Notes: a model not told the origin generated them from the letters alone. A stretch of 64,000 bases of DNA from an uncultured Pseudanabaenaceae cyanobacterium (GCA_937949725.1 CALECT010000124.1:41224-105223); one strand, 5' to 3'. Shown: positions 29,972 through 39,936, counted from the stretch's first letter. A program made the numbers and translations.

Positions 29972-31579
29972 TTAGTAGAGTGGAGCCACATTAGGTGATG
30001 CATCCTTAGCAATCTCATCATCAGCATGGGCATCAGCGAAGGAAGCCTTAGGCTCTTCCAAGAAGAAGACGCAGAGGAAAGCAACAATTAGACCAGCAAT
30101 ACCCAAGACCTGGAAGAAGGAGGAATTCACCGCCGACATCACAGCCTCACCACCATTGGCAGCTTTGGAGGAATCAACAAACAGCAGGCGAGTGGTGAGG
30201 TAAGCCACAGCACCAACGTTTCCGTAAGCTCCAACGTTGCCAGCAATCTGACCTGTCACACGCTTCTTAACCAGGGGCACAATTGCGAAGGTAGCACCCT
30301 CAGAGGACTGCACAAAGAAGGAACATGCCATGGTCAGCATGACTGCCAAGGGCAGCGGCCAACTGCCATTGACCTGGCTCATCAGCAGATAGCCAATGCC
30401 CATGCCACCGGTTAAGACCACCATGGTCCACTTGCGGCTGCCCATCTTGTCAGAGATGAAACCACCACCAGGGCGGGACATCAGGTTCATGAAAGCGTAG
30501 CTAGAAGCGATGATACCGGCAGTCGCTTTGTCGAGGCCAAAGGTGCCTTCGAAGAAAGCGGGGAGCATGGTCACCACAGCCAGCTCAGAACCGAAGTTAA
30601 CAATGTAGGTCAGTTCCAGCATGGCAACTTGCTTGAAGTTGTAGCGATCCTCGGGGGGATAACGCTTAGTACCAGCAAGCAACTCACGGTTAACAGTCCA
30701 GCAGTTGTAAGCCTGGAAGAGATAAAGACCAATCAGAGCAACCCAGCAAATCACCATGGCCGTAGGCGAAAGGAATTTCACCTTTTGTAGGCGCCAAGCC
30801 AGAACCATCAGAATCGCAGTCAAGGGAACGTTCATCGCCATCAAGAACCAGAAGTCCTTAACGGAGGTCACTTCAATGCCGCGAACAGACTTAGGACGCT
30901 TGTAAACCTTGCCAGGGGGAGTGTCAGAAGCAGCGAAGTAGTAAATGCAACCGTAAAGGGCTGCGATGATGCCTGTGCCAGCGATCGCAGCGCGCCAGTT
31001 CAGGACCTGAGTACTAAATTCAGGGAAGAAGAGAATCTTGAAGGTCTGAGCTTCAGGAAATTGGAAACCGCCAGGAATCATGCTCAGGCCAATGCCCAAG
31101 ATGACCATCGTGAAAGCAGAGAAAGCAGAGCCGAAGTTGCCCCAGCCACCGTAAATTCCTTCCGCAGTACCCACTTCTTTAGGCGGGAACCACTCAGCTA
31201 CCATGCGAATGCCAATTACAAAACCAGCACCGACGATACCCATCAACAAGCGACCTACCACAAGCTGATTAAAGCCTTGAGCTGTCGCAAATATCAGGCA
31301 AGGAATTGCTGAATAAATCAGTAGCAGCGAGTAGGTCAAACGAGGACCAAACTTATCTAGCAACATGCCAATGATGATGCGCGCTGGCACTGTCAAAGCA
31401 ACGTTGCAGAGACCAATCGTTCCTGCTTGAGCAGGCGTCAAGCCAAAGTCCTGAACAATTGTGGTCTTTAATGGCGCGTAGTTAAACCACACAACAAAAG
31501 ACAGAAAGAAAGCAAACCAGGTGAGATGGAGGGTTCTAAACCTCCCCTTTCCTGCTTTCAGGAACAAATCTCCAATCAT
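29972..31579 (-). CDS. NarK/NrtP-type nitrate/nitrite MFS transporter
   Basis: MFS topology; WFAFFLSFVVWFNYAPLKTTI, NVALTVPARIIIGMLLDKFGPR, EWFPPKEVGTAEGIYGGWGNFGSA, MNLMSRPGGGFISDKMGSRK: nitrate/nitrite porter signatures. Confidence 0.92.
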   Translation of the reverse strand: MIGDLFLKAGKGRFRTLHLTWFAFFLSFVVWFNYAPLKTTIVQDFGLTPAQAGTIGLCNVALTVPARIIIGMLLDKFGPRLTYSLLLIYSAIPCLIFATAQGFNQLVVGRLLMGIVGAGFVIGIRMVAEWFPPKEVGTAEGIYGGWGNFGSAFSAFTMVILGIGLSMIPGGFQFPEAQTFKILFFPEFSTQVLNWRAAIAGTGIIAALYGCIYYFAASDTPPGKVYKRPKSVRGIEVTSVKDFWFLMAMNVPLTAILMVLAWRLQKVKFLSPTAMVICWVALIGLYLFQAYNCWTVNRELLAGTKRYPPEDRYNFKQVAMLELTYIVNFGSELAVVTMLPAFFEGTFGLDKATAGIIASSYAFMNLMSRPGGGFISDKMGSRKWTMVVLTGGMGIGYLLMSQVNGSWPLPLAVMLTMACSFFVQSSEGATFAIVPLVKKRVTGQIAGNVGAYGNVGAVAYLTTRLLFVDSSKAANGGEAVMSAVNSSFFQVLGIAGLIVAFLCVFFLEEPKASFADAHADDEIAKDASPNVAPLY

Positions 31580-32135
31580 CGTAAGAAAACCTCTTCAACT
31601 AACGCCAATCACGCTTTAACCACAGGAAAACTTCAATCGAAATAGAAGTAAATCAAAACCCTACTGTAAGAACCCCAAAACCTGAAAATAATTCTCCAGA
31701 AAGGAAACTTTAAGCAGAAAAAATAGGTCAACAATTTCGCTTTGGCATGGCCTAACAGTAAACTTTCGAGAATCGAGATTTTGTTCAATCAGCTACCAAA
31801 GGGGAGTTAATTTGCAAAAACCCCATTAGGCATATGTCGATCTCGAATTTTCTGCCCCACGGCGAGCAGCGACGCCCTCTTGTCCTTCCCCTAGACCAGC
31901 GTTAGCCTCGTTGCAAGCGGGCAAGTCACGAGCTTCTCATGACGCAGTCAGCGTTCAGGGCGTTTCTGATTCCTTGGATGGAGCATTTGAGAGACCCCAC
32001 AGTCAGCCTGAACTGCACTGAGGTATTTCTCCCGAATGCCAGAGCGACACAGCACTCAGGTCAACAACTCCGTCCATCCTGATGAAGTTATTTATTTTCT
32101 GGGGGAAAACTAAAGCTATCTAGCCGTGCAGAACA

Positions 32136-32870
32136 ATGATTCGGCTAACTCGTTGCTTCCCCATGAGCCGTCTCAGCCTAGCGCCACTCCTAAATCTTTT
32201 TCTGACCACAGATTGTCCGCTGTGCAGTCGCACCGGCCAACCACTCCTCTGCCAAGATTGCCAGCAGCAGCTTCAGGATTGCCAGCATCCATCTACCCAT
32301 CAAAACCAGTCCCATGCTCATTCTCAGTTCCCACTCACCAGTTGGGGTAGCTATGAAGGTCCGGTTAAGCGAGTGATCGCCCAGCTCAAATACAACAACA
32401 CCCCAGCCCTAGCCGAGCCCCTAGGCGAAGGTTTAGCCAAAGCTTGGTTGCGGTCACAACAGAACAATCATCAAAGACTTATCCAGCCGTCCTTCCAAAA
32501 ATCCAAACAGCCTTGGGTCATCCCTGTCCCCATGCATCCTGACAAGCAACGTCAGCGAGGCTTCAACCAAGCAGAACTAATTGCTCGCAGCTTCTGCCGT
32601 CATACCGGCCTACCGCTACTTGCCCAAGGATTACAACGAGTTCAAGCCACCCAAGCCCAGTTTGAACTCTCCCCCGCAGAACGGCAGCGTAACGTTGCCC
32701 AAGCTTTTGCCATCGGGCCAGCACTGCAAGAGCAACGCAACCGGCGACCCGTTCTATTGCTAGATGACATCTATACCACTGGAGCAACGGTGAGTGCGAT
32801 CGCCCAGGTCCTCGCCGCTGCCCAAATTCCCATCGCTGGCATTGTCGTCATTGCCCAAGCAATCAAATGA
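32136..32870 (+). CDS. comF: ComF family phosphoribosyltransferase-like protein
   Basis: Zn-binding CPLCSRTGQPLLCQDC; VPMHPDKQRQRGFNQAELIARSF; PRPP motif VLLLDDIYTTGATVSA. Possible internal start MSRLS at 32163. Confidence 0.9.
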   Translation: MIRLTRCFPMSRLSLAPLLNLFLTTDCPLCSRTGQPLLCQDCQQQLQDCQHPSTHQNQSHAHSQFPLTSWGSYEGPVKRVIAQLKYNNTPALAEPLGEGLAKAWLRSQQNNHQRLIQPSFQKSKQPWVIPVPMHPDKQRQRGFNQAELIARSFCRHTGLPLLAQGLQRVQATQAQFELSPAERQRNVAQAFAIGPALQEQRNRRPVLLLDDIYTTGATVSAIAQVLAAAQIPIAGIVVIAQAIK

Positions 32871-32932
32871 GCCACAAAACTGCCCTGGCATAACTGCCGC
32901 AACAATTGTGTGTCGACTCTATTCACGCTGTA

Positions 32933-33298
32933 CTAGGAAACCGTACGAGGCACTGGAGATTGAGGCGGAATCTCTGGACCAAAGACCGGAGCGGGGTCAA
33001 GACATGTAATTTGTTGAAACTGCTCCATGGAGACCGTGGTTTCGACTTCGCTGGATTCTTTCCACTGCTTGAGCAAGGCATGGGCTCGCTCAAAGAAATC
33101 CTTGCCCCGAGGCATGGGAATGGTCAGCCAATTTTTTAATAGCGTTTCAACCAAAGCCAGCTCCACCGCAGGCATGGGGAATAACTCAAGCAGCTCATCT
33201 AAATAGCCTTCACAAAGTGCCACCTCATCGCCTTGGAGATGATAGCTATCCACAATATGTTTGACCCGTTGGCGACTGACCTCTGACTGAATATCCAT
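32933..33298 (-). CDS. Conserved hypothetical protein (cyanobacterial)
   Basis: 121-aa ORF with ordinary soluble composition (MDIQSEVSRQRVKHIVDSYHLQGDEVALCEGYLDELLELFPMPAVELALVETLLKNWL..). Confidence 0.65.
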   Translation of the reverse strand: MDIQSEVSRQRVKHIVDSYHLQGDEVALCEGYLDELLELFPMPAVELALVETLLKNWLTIPMPRGKDFFERAHALLKQWKESSEVETTVSMEQFQQITCLDPAPVFGPEIPPQSPVPRTVS

Positions 33299-33707
33299 GG
33301 CAGATTCAGCTGCTTCAAAGAAATAGCGACACTTTACATCTCCTCACCGAAAGCTCACCAAACATGTCAGAACCTCCCAGACCGAGATATTCCAAAAGTT
33401 TTAGCGCTACAGTGGCGGTGGAGCGTATGCTCCGCTCAGATTCAGGGTAATCCCCCTCCATCCCAGCTAGCCTCACCTGCCAACTCTTTCCTAACGACGT
33501 TTACGACGCAGGGAGCCAGACACAAGACATTAGAGCAACCTGATGAAATCACTATAGGGTAGGAGGGTCAAGCGATATGCAGCCAAGACCACCAGACCCA
33601 TAGGGTCTCTCACCCCTCAGATCGCTTGCAACCCAGTCAATGCCACACAGGGAAAAGCTGACGGAATCAAGTCTATGGCGCAATTACCTTAATAAGGGTA
33701 TCCATCA

Positions 33708-34577
33708 TTGACATCAGCGATTTTCCTGGGTTGGCTACTCTGTAAAGAATTTACGCTTCCCGCTATTTCATTGCCTTTCCAGCCCATGCCATCCCTGCGT
33801 CGTCCTGCTCACGTCACCCCCTTTGCTGATACCCGCAGCGATCCATTGCACCAGCAGAAGAAAATACAGCAATGGCAGCACCGTTGGCCCTGGACTGGCA
33901 ATGGGAAGCACATAGCTGGAAAGCAAGGCCATAGTAAACAACGACCCGGCATTCACCAGCGCAGTAAGGGGGTCGCCCTGCCATTACTGCTGGGTCTAGG
34001 GTTGAGCTTCCTGAGTAGCGGCGCGATCGCAACGCCAGTTCCTGTTGAAAGCGCAGAGCCAGTCCCCCCCAGCATTCCAACTAGCTTCCCCCATTCGGTC
34101 GCGCTTCCCTATCCGCTGGCTCAGGGCGTTTCCGACTCTCCTGCTACACCTGGCAATGAGTCAGTCGAGGAAGCGATTCAAGGCGACAGTGAGGCTCGCA
34201 CCCCCGAAAGCAGAGGGAGCAGTATATACACCCCCATCCGTATCAAGAGTGGTCGCAGCATTGAGGATACTCTCACCACCAAAGACATTCCCATGGGCCA
34301 GGGCAGTTTTGCCCGCGACTATGTCGTCACGCTCAAGGCCAAAGATCAAATTGCCATCGATCTGTTCTCTGAGAGTTTTGACACCGTTGTCACGCTGATG
34401 TCAGAGAACGGTACAACTTTGGGAGAAAACGATGACGGGCCGGATGGCGGCACCAATTCGTTGCTGTTTATGCGGATTAATGAGGATGGCGATTATGTGG
34501 TGAGGGTGCGGGGCTTTGGGCAGGCCAAGGGTGGGCCGTTTAAGCTCAAGTTGACGCGGTTGAAGGCAACGCAGTAG
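33708..34577 (+). CDS. Protein with C-terminal bacterial pre-peptidase (PPC)-like domain
   Basis: RDYVVTLKAKDQIAIDLFSESFDTVVTLMSENGTTLGENDDGPDGGTNSLLFMRINEDGDYVVRVRGFG; N-terminal extent uncertain. Confidence 0.7.
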   Translation: MTSAIFLGWLLCKEFTLPAISLPFQPMPSLRRPAHVTPFADTRSDPLHQQKKIQQWQHRWPWTGNGKHIAGKQGHSKQRPGIHQRSKGVALPLLLGLGLSFLSSGAIATPVPVESAEPVPPSIPTSFPHSVALPYPLAQGVSDSPATPGNESVEEAIQGDSEARTPESRGSSIYTPIRIKSGRSIEDTLTTKDIPMGQGSFARDYVVTLKAKDQIAIDLFSESFDTVVTLMSENGTTLGENDDGPDGGTNSLLFMRINEDGDYVVRVRGFGQAKGGPFKLKLTRLKATQ

Positions 34578-34598
34578 GCAATGGGGACATACATTAGT

Positions 34599-34629
34599 GG
34601 GATGGACATGGCGATGCCATATCCATCCC
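34599..34629. terminator. Hairpin between convergent genes (putative bidirectional terminator)
   Basis: GGGATGGACATGGCGATGCCATATCCATCCC near-perfect inverted repeat. Confidence 0.55.
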
Positions 34630-34660
34630 GGCCCGATCGCTTCGGAAGGGATTGATAGGG

Positions 34661-36193
34661 TTAACTGGCGCTGACGAAACTGGTTTTGGCGATCGCCCGC
34701 AACCGCAGCAAATCCTCCCGCCTTGCCACAGAGAGGGGAATCATTTCCTTAATCTGAGTAATCAGCAGGGGCGTGTCCAAAGCCTGCCGCTGGTGCAACG
34801 CACGATATAGACCCGTAATAATCGCCTGTTCAATCTCGGCTCCATTGAAGCCATCCGTCGCCGTCACCAGCTCCGCCAGGTCGAATTGCTGGGGGTCTTG
34901 TTTGCGCTTCTTGAGGTGCAGCTGGAGGATCGTGGCCCGCTCCTGATCGCTGGGCAGATCCACAAAGAAAATCTCGTCGAAGCGACCCTTACGCAACAGC
35001 TCCGGCGGAATCTTGGACAGGTCATTTGCAGTAGCAACGACGAAGACTTCCTGGGACTTTTCCTGGAGCCAGGTGAGGAAGGAGCCGAAGAGGCGCTGGC
35101 TCAGGCCGCCGTCGCTGTCGCCGCTGGAGCCAAAGCTCTTTTCTATCTCATCAATCCAGAGGACTGCGGGGGCGATGCCTTCGGCCAGGGTGACGGCTTT
35201 GCGGAAGTTGCTCTCGGATTCACCGACGTATTTGTTGTAGAGGCGGCCTGCATCGAGCTTGAGCAGGGGCATTTTCCAAGCACGGGCGATCGCCTTCGCC
35301 GCTAAGGATTTACCGCAGCCCTGCATCCCCACAATCAAGATTCCCTTGGGAGGCTGAAGATTAAGCGCCTGAGCCTGGGGACTAAAGCCCACCCGCGCCC
35401 GACCCAGCCAAGTCTTGAGCCCGGCAAAGCCGCCTAGGGCCGTGGGCAAATCTTCCACGGGGAAATATTCCAGCAGGCCACCTGCCCGAATGATTTGGGC
35501 CTTGCGGTGGAGGATATTGGAGACATCTTCTGCGTTGAGCAAGTTGTCCTCCATGGCAGCGTAGGAAAGGCTCTGCCGGGCCTGGTTGAGGGTCATGCCG
35601 CTGAGTGCATGAACGAGGGCATGTTCGTCAGCTTCTTCCAGGTGGATTTGCACCCGGTTCTTAGCGCTGAGGTTGCGGACGACTTGGCGGACGATGCGGG
35701 CCAGTTCTTGGGGGTTGGGGAGCTTGAGGTCGCAGTAGGCGGCGTCGTAGGCGATCGCCCCCGGCAGTTCCACCTTGTCCCCGGTTACCACCATCACCGC
35801 TCGGGTCTCAGAGAACGTGGAAATCACTTCCCGCAGGTGTCGAGCCACCTTGGGGTCCCGCAGATGCTCGCCCAGGTCCTTAAGCCAGTAGATCGCCTGG
35901 GTCTGCATATCGCCGATGTGGCGCAGCATATCCTGGGGCTCGATGGTGTTTTCGAAGGTGCTGGGCCGATTGCCAGACTTGGCATAGCCGTCGTCCCAGG
36001 GAGCACGGAAAGTGCCACTGGTTCGCCCCAAGCCCTGGGCAATGCTCCATTCCATCATGGGCATTTGCATGTCCTGGGCGGTTTGGGACAGCAGGGCCGC
36101 AACTCGCTCTTCCTCGATGGTCTCGATCACGATCAGGGGGTGGCAGGAGAGCACCAGGGTTTGGAGATCGCGGGCGGGATGGGAATTCGGCAT
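34661..36193 (-). CDS. ycf46-like: Ycf46-like AAA family ATPase
   Basis: [71 protein letters not shown]..., [31 protein letters not shown]. Confidence 0.9.
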   Translation of the reverse strand: MPNSHPARDLQTLVLSCHPLIVIETIEEERVAALLSQTAQDMQMPMMEWSIAQGLGRTSGTFRAPWDDGYAKSGNRPSTFENTIEPQDMLRHIGDMQTQAIYWLKDLGEHLRDPKVARHLREVISTFSETRAVMVVTGDKVELPGAIAYDAAYCDLKLPNPQELARIVRQVVRNLSAKNRVQIHLEEADEHALVHALSGMTLNQARQSLSYAAMEDNLLNAEDVSNILHRKAQIIRAGGLLEYFPVEDLPTALGGFAGLKTWLGRARVGFSPQAQALNLQPPKGILIVGMQGCGKSLAAKAIARAWKMPLLKLDAGRLYNKYVGESESNFRKAVTLAEGIAPAVLWIDEIEKSFGSSGDSDGGLSQRLFGSFLTWLQEKSQEVFVVATANDLSKIPPELLRKGRFDEIFFVDLPSDQERATILQLHLKKRKQDPQQFDLAELVTATDGFNGAEIEQAIITGLYRALHQRQALDTPLLITQIKEMIPLSVARREDLLRLRAIAKTSFVSAS

Positions 36194-36371
36194 GGCGAGG
36201 AAGGGCGAGAGAGCAGATGGAGATGCTGGGTTGAGAGCGCAAAGCCTGTAGCCACAAAGCCTTTGAGCTGACTGATACCTCTATCTTTCCCAGGTGGAAA
36301 AATTTAGTGGCATTTTTTTAGGCGAAGGCGTTGCGCTGTTGTAACGCTTTTGTTAATGTTGTTAGGCACTC

Positions 36372-36444
36372 GCCGGGATAGCTCAGTTGGTAGAGCAGTG
36401 GACTGAAAATCCTCGTGTCCCGAGTTCAAATCTCGGTCCTGGCA
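36372..36444 (+). tRNA. trnF: tRNA-Phe (GAA)
   Basis: GCCGGGATAGCTCAGTTGGTAGAGCAGTGGACTGAAAATCCTCGTGTCCCGAGTTCAAATCTCGGTCCTGGCA: complete cloverleaf, anticodon GAA, acceptor GCCGGGA/TCCTGGC. Confidence 0.97.
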
Positions 36445-36500
36445 TCACAGCAAGATTTTTCACCTTGCAACAAAGGCCCTCAGGTTAATTCCTGAGGGCT
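36419..36500 (+). repeat. Left copy of 82-bp exact direct repeat (tRNA-Phe 3' end + terminator), att-like
   Basis: cccgagttcaaatctcggtcctggcatcacagcaagatttttcaccttgcaacaaaggccctcaggttaattcctgagggct identical to 38914..38995. Confidence 0.95.
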
Positions 36501-36507
36501 TTTTGTT
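36474..36507 (+). terminator. tRNA-Phe terminator
   Basis: GCCCTCAGGttaattCCTGAGGGCTTTTTGTT hairpin with T-run. Confidence 0.85.
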
Positions 36508-36913
36508 GAGAATAATTTAAAACTCTCCGCCTTGCAGCGACTCCCCTCAGTTGCTGCAAGGCACAAGCTAGGCTGGGATGCCTGTTTTAAAGCTTTAGCT
36601 GCCCGAAACAGTCAAAGCTGAGGCTATGTCGATTTCAGCTCAAATTTTCCACGCTTTTGCTTGACGTAAAGTTAACCAAAGTGCAAACGCTAGTGAGTGG
36701 AAACTCTGAAGCAGGTGGTTAGGAAAGTCACTCTATTGGAGACCTAATAAAAGGGGCTTCAGCATGAATTGAGCTAGAGGAGCTGGCCTCGCATCCGAAG
36801 GGTCTCTTATGCTTTTCCCGCCATACTTCAGCGAAACACCCGATTAGCTCGCCGCTGAAGTCGAATTGATGGAGGAGCTCTATAGGTGATGCCGTCTAAA
36901 TAATTGTTGTTTC

Positions 36914-37230
36914 CTGACGCTTACCTGCTCGTTGCCATCTCTAAGATTGTAGGCAACTAGAGTTTTTGAAGCCTCTTTACGCCAAGCTTCTCATTCCCCA
37001 GGCTGTCTACGATGAAGTGGTCAGCGCTGAGGAAAATCGTCCAGGTTCAGCTGAAGTCTTGGCAGCAGATTGATTGAAGTCCAGAAAGTAACTGACCAAA
37101 CCGCTGTTCTACTGCTGCGGGAGCAATTGGACCAGTGAGAAAGTGAAGCGATTGTTCTTGCCCTTGCCCCCAAGCTCAGGTTTTGCTAATTGATGAGGTC
37201 AGGGGAGGGGGAGCTTCGGAATCCCTAAAA
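36914..37230 (+). pseudogene. Decayed DUF3368 / PIN-domain-like toxin gene
   Basis: Across frameshifts and stops: DAYLLVAISKI.. / LEFLKPLYAKLLIPQAVYDEVVSAEENRPGSAEVLAAD(W)IEVQKVTDQTAVLLLREQLDQ*ESEAIVLALAPK.. / QVLLIDEVRGGGASES, collinear with the DUF3368 family pattern. Confidence 0.72.
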
Positions 37231-37449
37231 ATGGGCTACTCAGCATGAAAGACTTCATGGAGCAGACAATGGAGATACTGTTTCTTTCCAATATCGACAC
37301 AAGGCCTCTTTTCAATAATTTGTGTTTCACTATCAATAGATAGAGAAATTAACTCAATATAATTAGCACTGCAATCTTGCTTGCTAAGCGTGTCTTCATT
37401 TAATAAGCCCTTTTGATAGCAATACGTTCTGCTGAGGAGATGGCAGTCA

Positions 37450-38040
37450 ATGATTGTGAATCCAGCACATTGGTCCACATCGCGTGAAGATGAGCGCATA
37501 TCAGCCCTCAAGTCAGCAGCACTGCTAGATAGTCCAGTAGAAGAGACCTTTGACCAGTTTACGAAGTTGGCTTGTGCAGCCCTCACAGCTCCGGTGTCCC
37601 TGATTTCTTTGGTGGATGAAAACAGGCAGTTTTTCAAAAGTTCTATGGGGCTTCCGGCACCCTGGGATAGTGAGAGACAGACCCCTTTATCTCACTCATT
37701 GTGCAAATACGTGGTCCAGAGCTCTGAGCCACTCTACTTAACGGATGCGCGGTTGAATCCTTTACTAAAAGACAATCTGGCCATTGAGGACTTAGGCGTT
37801 GTTGCTTATCTCGGTATTCCACTCATAACAGCTCAAGAACACGCATTAGGCTCATTTTGCGTAATTGATTCTCAACCTCGAGCTTGGACTCATCGGGATA
37901 TGGAGATAATGCAAGGTATTGCAGATCTCAGAATGCGCAATATTGAATTGCGCATTCTGGCTCAGCAACTGAGCGATGAAGTCAAGGAACTAGGCTCTGC
38001 TGACCTGTGTCGTCGAATAGCTGAATTGGTTGCAGCATAA
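37450..38040 (+). CDS. GAF-domain protein
   Basis: DERISALKSAALLDSPVEETFDQFTKLACAALTAPVSLISLVDENRQFFKSSMGLP...PLYLTDARLNPLLKDN...AYLGIPLITAQEHALGSFCVID: GAF domain of sensor kinases, here free-standing. Confidence 0.87.
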   Translation: MIVNPAHWSTSREDERISALKSAALLDSPVEETFDQFTKLACAALTAPVSLISLVDENRQFFKSSMGLPAPWDSERQTPLSHSLCKYVVQSSEPLYLTDARLNPLLKDNLAIEDLGVVAYLGIPLITAQEHALGSFCVIDSQPRAWTHRDMEIMQGIADLRMRNIELRILAQQLSDEVKELGSADLCRRIAELVAA

Positions 38041-38411
38041 AAACTCATGTTTCCTAAGCTTCAACAGTATTTTGGCTTTATGCGATTCTCTAATGTCTAC
38101 ATCTCTGAAGTGCTGGAGAATGGGTTATGAAGCATTGAAAAAATGCTGTAGACACAGAACAAATGAGTATCAAGCTGGAGGTAATTAATGCTTCTGGTAC
38201 CGTCGCTTCACAGGGGGAGCCTGCTGTCGCGAGATCAGAAGGTTGATGAGCAAAAGTTTGATGGGCTATCACAGCCCGCATAATTGTGAGTCGCCGCAGT
38301 ATCGATCGTTATAGGCCTTTACAGGTCTGATAACTGGCAAGAATCTTCCCTGTTGATTACACTCCGCGTTGAGTTGAATGAGAGAATTCAGCACTCAATT
38401 ACGTTATATCA

Positions 38412-38639
38412 ATGATTCTATCTCCAGAAACAAAAGCTATATGTCGCGCTGCTGAAGCGGTCTCTCAGACGCCAGAATCATTCATGCTGAACGCTGCACT
38501 AGCGGAGGCTCGAACAATTTTACAAAATCTAATCAGTGACCTCCATCAGCAGGGAGATACCATTTCTGCTCGGTCTGTAGCAAAGATTCTCGCGGACATT
38601 CAAATAGAACCGACGACCAAAAGTGCAATTAAGAAGTGA
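38412..38639 (+). CDS. Small TacA/DUF1778 antitoxin-like protein (orphan)
   Basis: ETKAICRAAEAVSQTPESFMLNAALAEARTILQ resembles DUF1778 ..LIxxAAxxxGxSLxDFxxxAALxxAxxxL; no adjacent GNAT toxin. Confidence 0.4.
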   Translation: MILSPETKAICRAAEAVSQTPESFMLNAALAEARTILQNLISDLHQQGDTISARSVAKILADIQIEPTTKSAIKK

Positions 38640-38913
38640 GCATTCTTGACCGACACCGCTCCCCCCTCCAAGGCCAGGGCTGATTCAAAGTCCGCAAAGA
38701 GAGTCTGCAATGCCTATTCCGTTGTTTGGCATTCTACTGGCTGATAACAATAGAGTAATGGTTCTAGGTTGTCTCATTTGAGAATGAATCAGCCCTGCCT
38801 CCAAGACTACGTCTTAGCAAGTCTATCTGAGCCCCTTGAGGGTATGACAAACCAAGAGCACAGAGCTTTTACTCATAAATCATGTATTGAATAACGCCTT
38901 TAGCTCCTCCTAC

Positions 38914-38995
38914 CCCGAGTTCAAATCTCGGTCCTGGCATCACAGCAAGATTTTTCACCTTGCAACAAAGGCCCTCAGGTTAATTCCTGAGGGCT
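38914..38995 (+). repeat. Right copy of 82-bp direct repeat (tRNA-Phe 3' fragment), att-like
   Basis: Identical to 36419..36500; lacks the 5' part of the tRNA. Confidence 0.95.
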
Positions 38996-39253
38996 CTTTG
39001 TTTTGCAAACTTTCGTTGAAAAGCAGACAACCAGTAAGCAAAGTGAGATCCTTGTATATATCGTTACCAGCGGATTTGGAATTAGCTTCACAGCCCCTGT
39101 AGCTCCCACTAACCCCCAACTCCTCACACCACACACAGCACCTGCAAGGGCTTGGCTTCTCTACGGCTCAGCCTTTAATCGGTCTCCAGACAGATAGTCT
39201 GTTGGCCCCCCCTGTTCCGCCCCAGCATCAGCCCAAGCATCAGCCCAAGCCCC

Positions 39254-39640
39254 ATGCTCAAAAAACTGACCCCAACCCAGCTCAAAATCGGCATTGGTTT
39301 AGCCTTCGCGCTCTTCCTAGTCAACGGTCAAAACGACTCCACCGCCGCTAGAAACAAGCGCCCAGTCCCAAACAACAACGCCACTCCCGTCACCGCCCTA
39401 GCCGCCTCCCCCCCACCGGCTAGCAGTGACATCACCGGCTGCGCCACCGCCCAGCATCAAGTTCAACTACCTGCCGATGCAGTCCTCAACCTGCGCAGCT
39501 ATGCCAACGGCCCAGTGGTCGCCACCCTCCCTCCCGGAGCAACCGTCACCGCCCAACGCAGCGATGGCGCTTGGCTAGAAGTGACAACCGGATCTGGGCA
39601 ATCGGGCTGGGCGTTTAGTCAGTATTTGAGCTGTCGTTAG
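39254..39640 (+). CDS. Exported SH3b-domain protein
   Basis: Signal-like N-terminus; VQLPADAVLNLRSYANGPVVATLPPGATVTAQRSDGAWLEVTTGSGQSGWAFSQYLSC. Confidence 0.78.
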   Translation: MLKKLTPTQLKIGIGLAFALFLVNGQNDSTAARNKRPVPNNNATPVTALAASPPPASSDITGCATAQHQVQLPADAVLNLRSYANGPVVATLPPGATVTAQRSDGAWLEVTTGSGQSGWAFSQYLSCR

Positions 39641-39730
39641 CGACAAAACGTCTCGGTTTAAATCTCCTTGCATAGATTCCAACAGCCTGACCGGGTATTA
39701 CTCCAAGAAGCCACTGCTCTCTCTTTAGAA

Positions 39731-39772
39731 AACCTGAGTGCGACAAAGCTATAGCTTTATCGCACTCAGGTT
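39731..39772 (+). terminator. Long inverted repeat / terminator-like hairpin
   Basis: AACCTGAGTGCGACAAAGCTATAGCTTTATCGCACTCAGGTT: 21-bp arms, one mismatch, no loop. Confidence 0.6.
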
Positions 39773-39936
39773 GACTCTGCTAACTCAAGATCACTGACCG
39801 CTGATCGTGGAACGACAAATTACTGCCCACAGCTAAATTTCCATAAAAAACTCCCCAGCTGAGCGAGCCAGGGAGATTGCTAGAGAGAGGAAACGCAAGC
39901 AAGCCAGAATTAGAAATACTCGACCCAGGTCAAGCT

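Larger units (their letters stand above)
36419..38913. mobile_element. tRNA-Phe-targeted 2.5-kb genomic island / integrated element remnant
   Basis: Bounded by 82-bp direct repeats of the tRNA 3' end; contains accessory ORFs and a decayed toxin gene; no integrase visible. Confidence 0.75.

Noticed and set aside
31850-32120. Possible structured ncRNA upstream of comF / narK
   Set aside because: Some complementary stretches but no recognisable tmRNA, 6S, RNase P RNA or SRP signature.
34886-36271. Plus-strand ORFs 34886..35305 and 35495..36271 opposite ycf46-like gene
   Set aside because: Antisense frame-shadow of a clear AAA ATPase; no recognisable domain.
37236-37637. Minus-strand 133-aa ORF at the start of the GAF gene
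   Set aside because: Overlaps the convincing GAF ORF; no domain; unlikely to be coding.
38914-38995. Second tRNA-Phe gene
   Set aside because: Only the 3' part (from the T-arm) plus terminator is present; it is a duplicated attachment-site fragment, not a functional tRNA.
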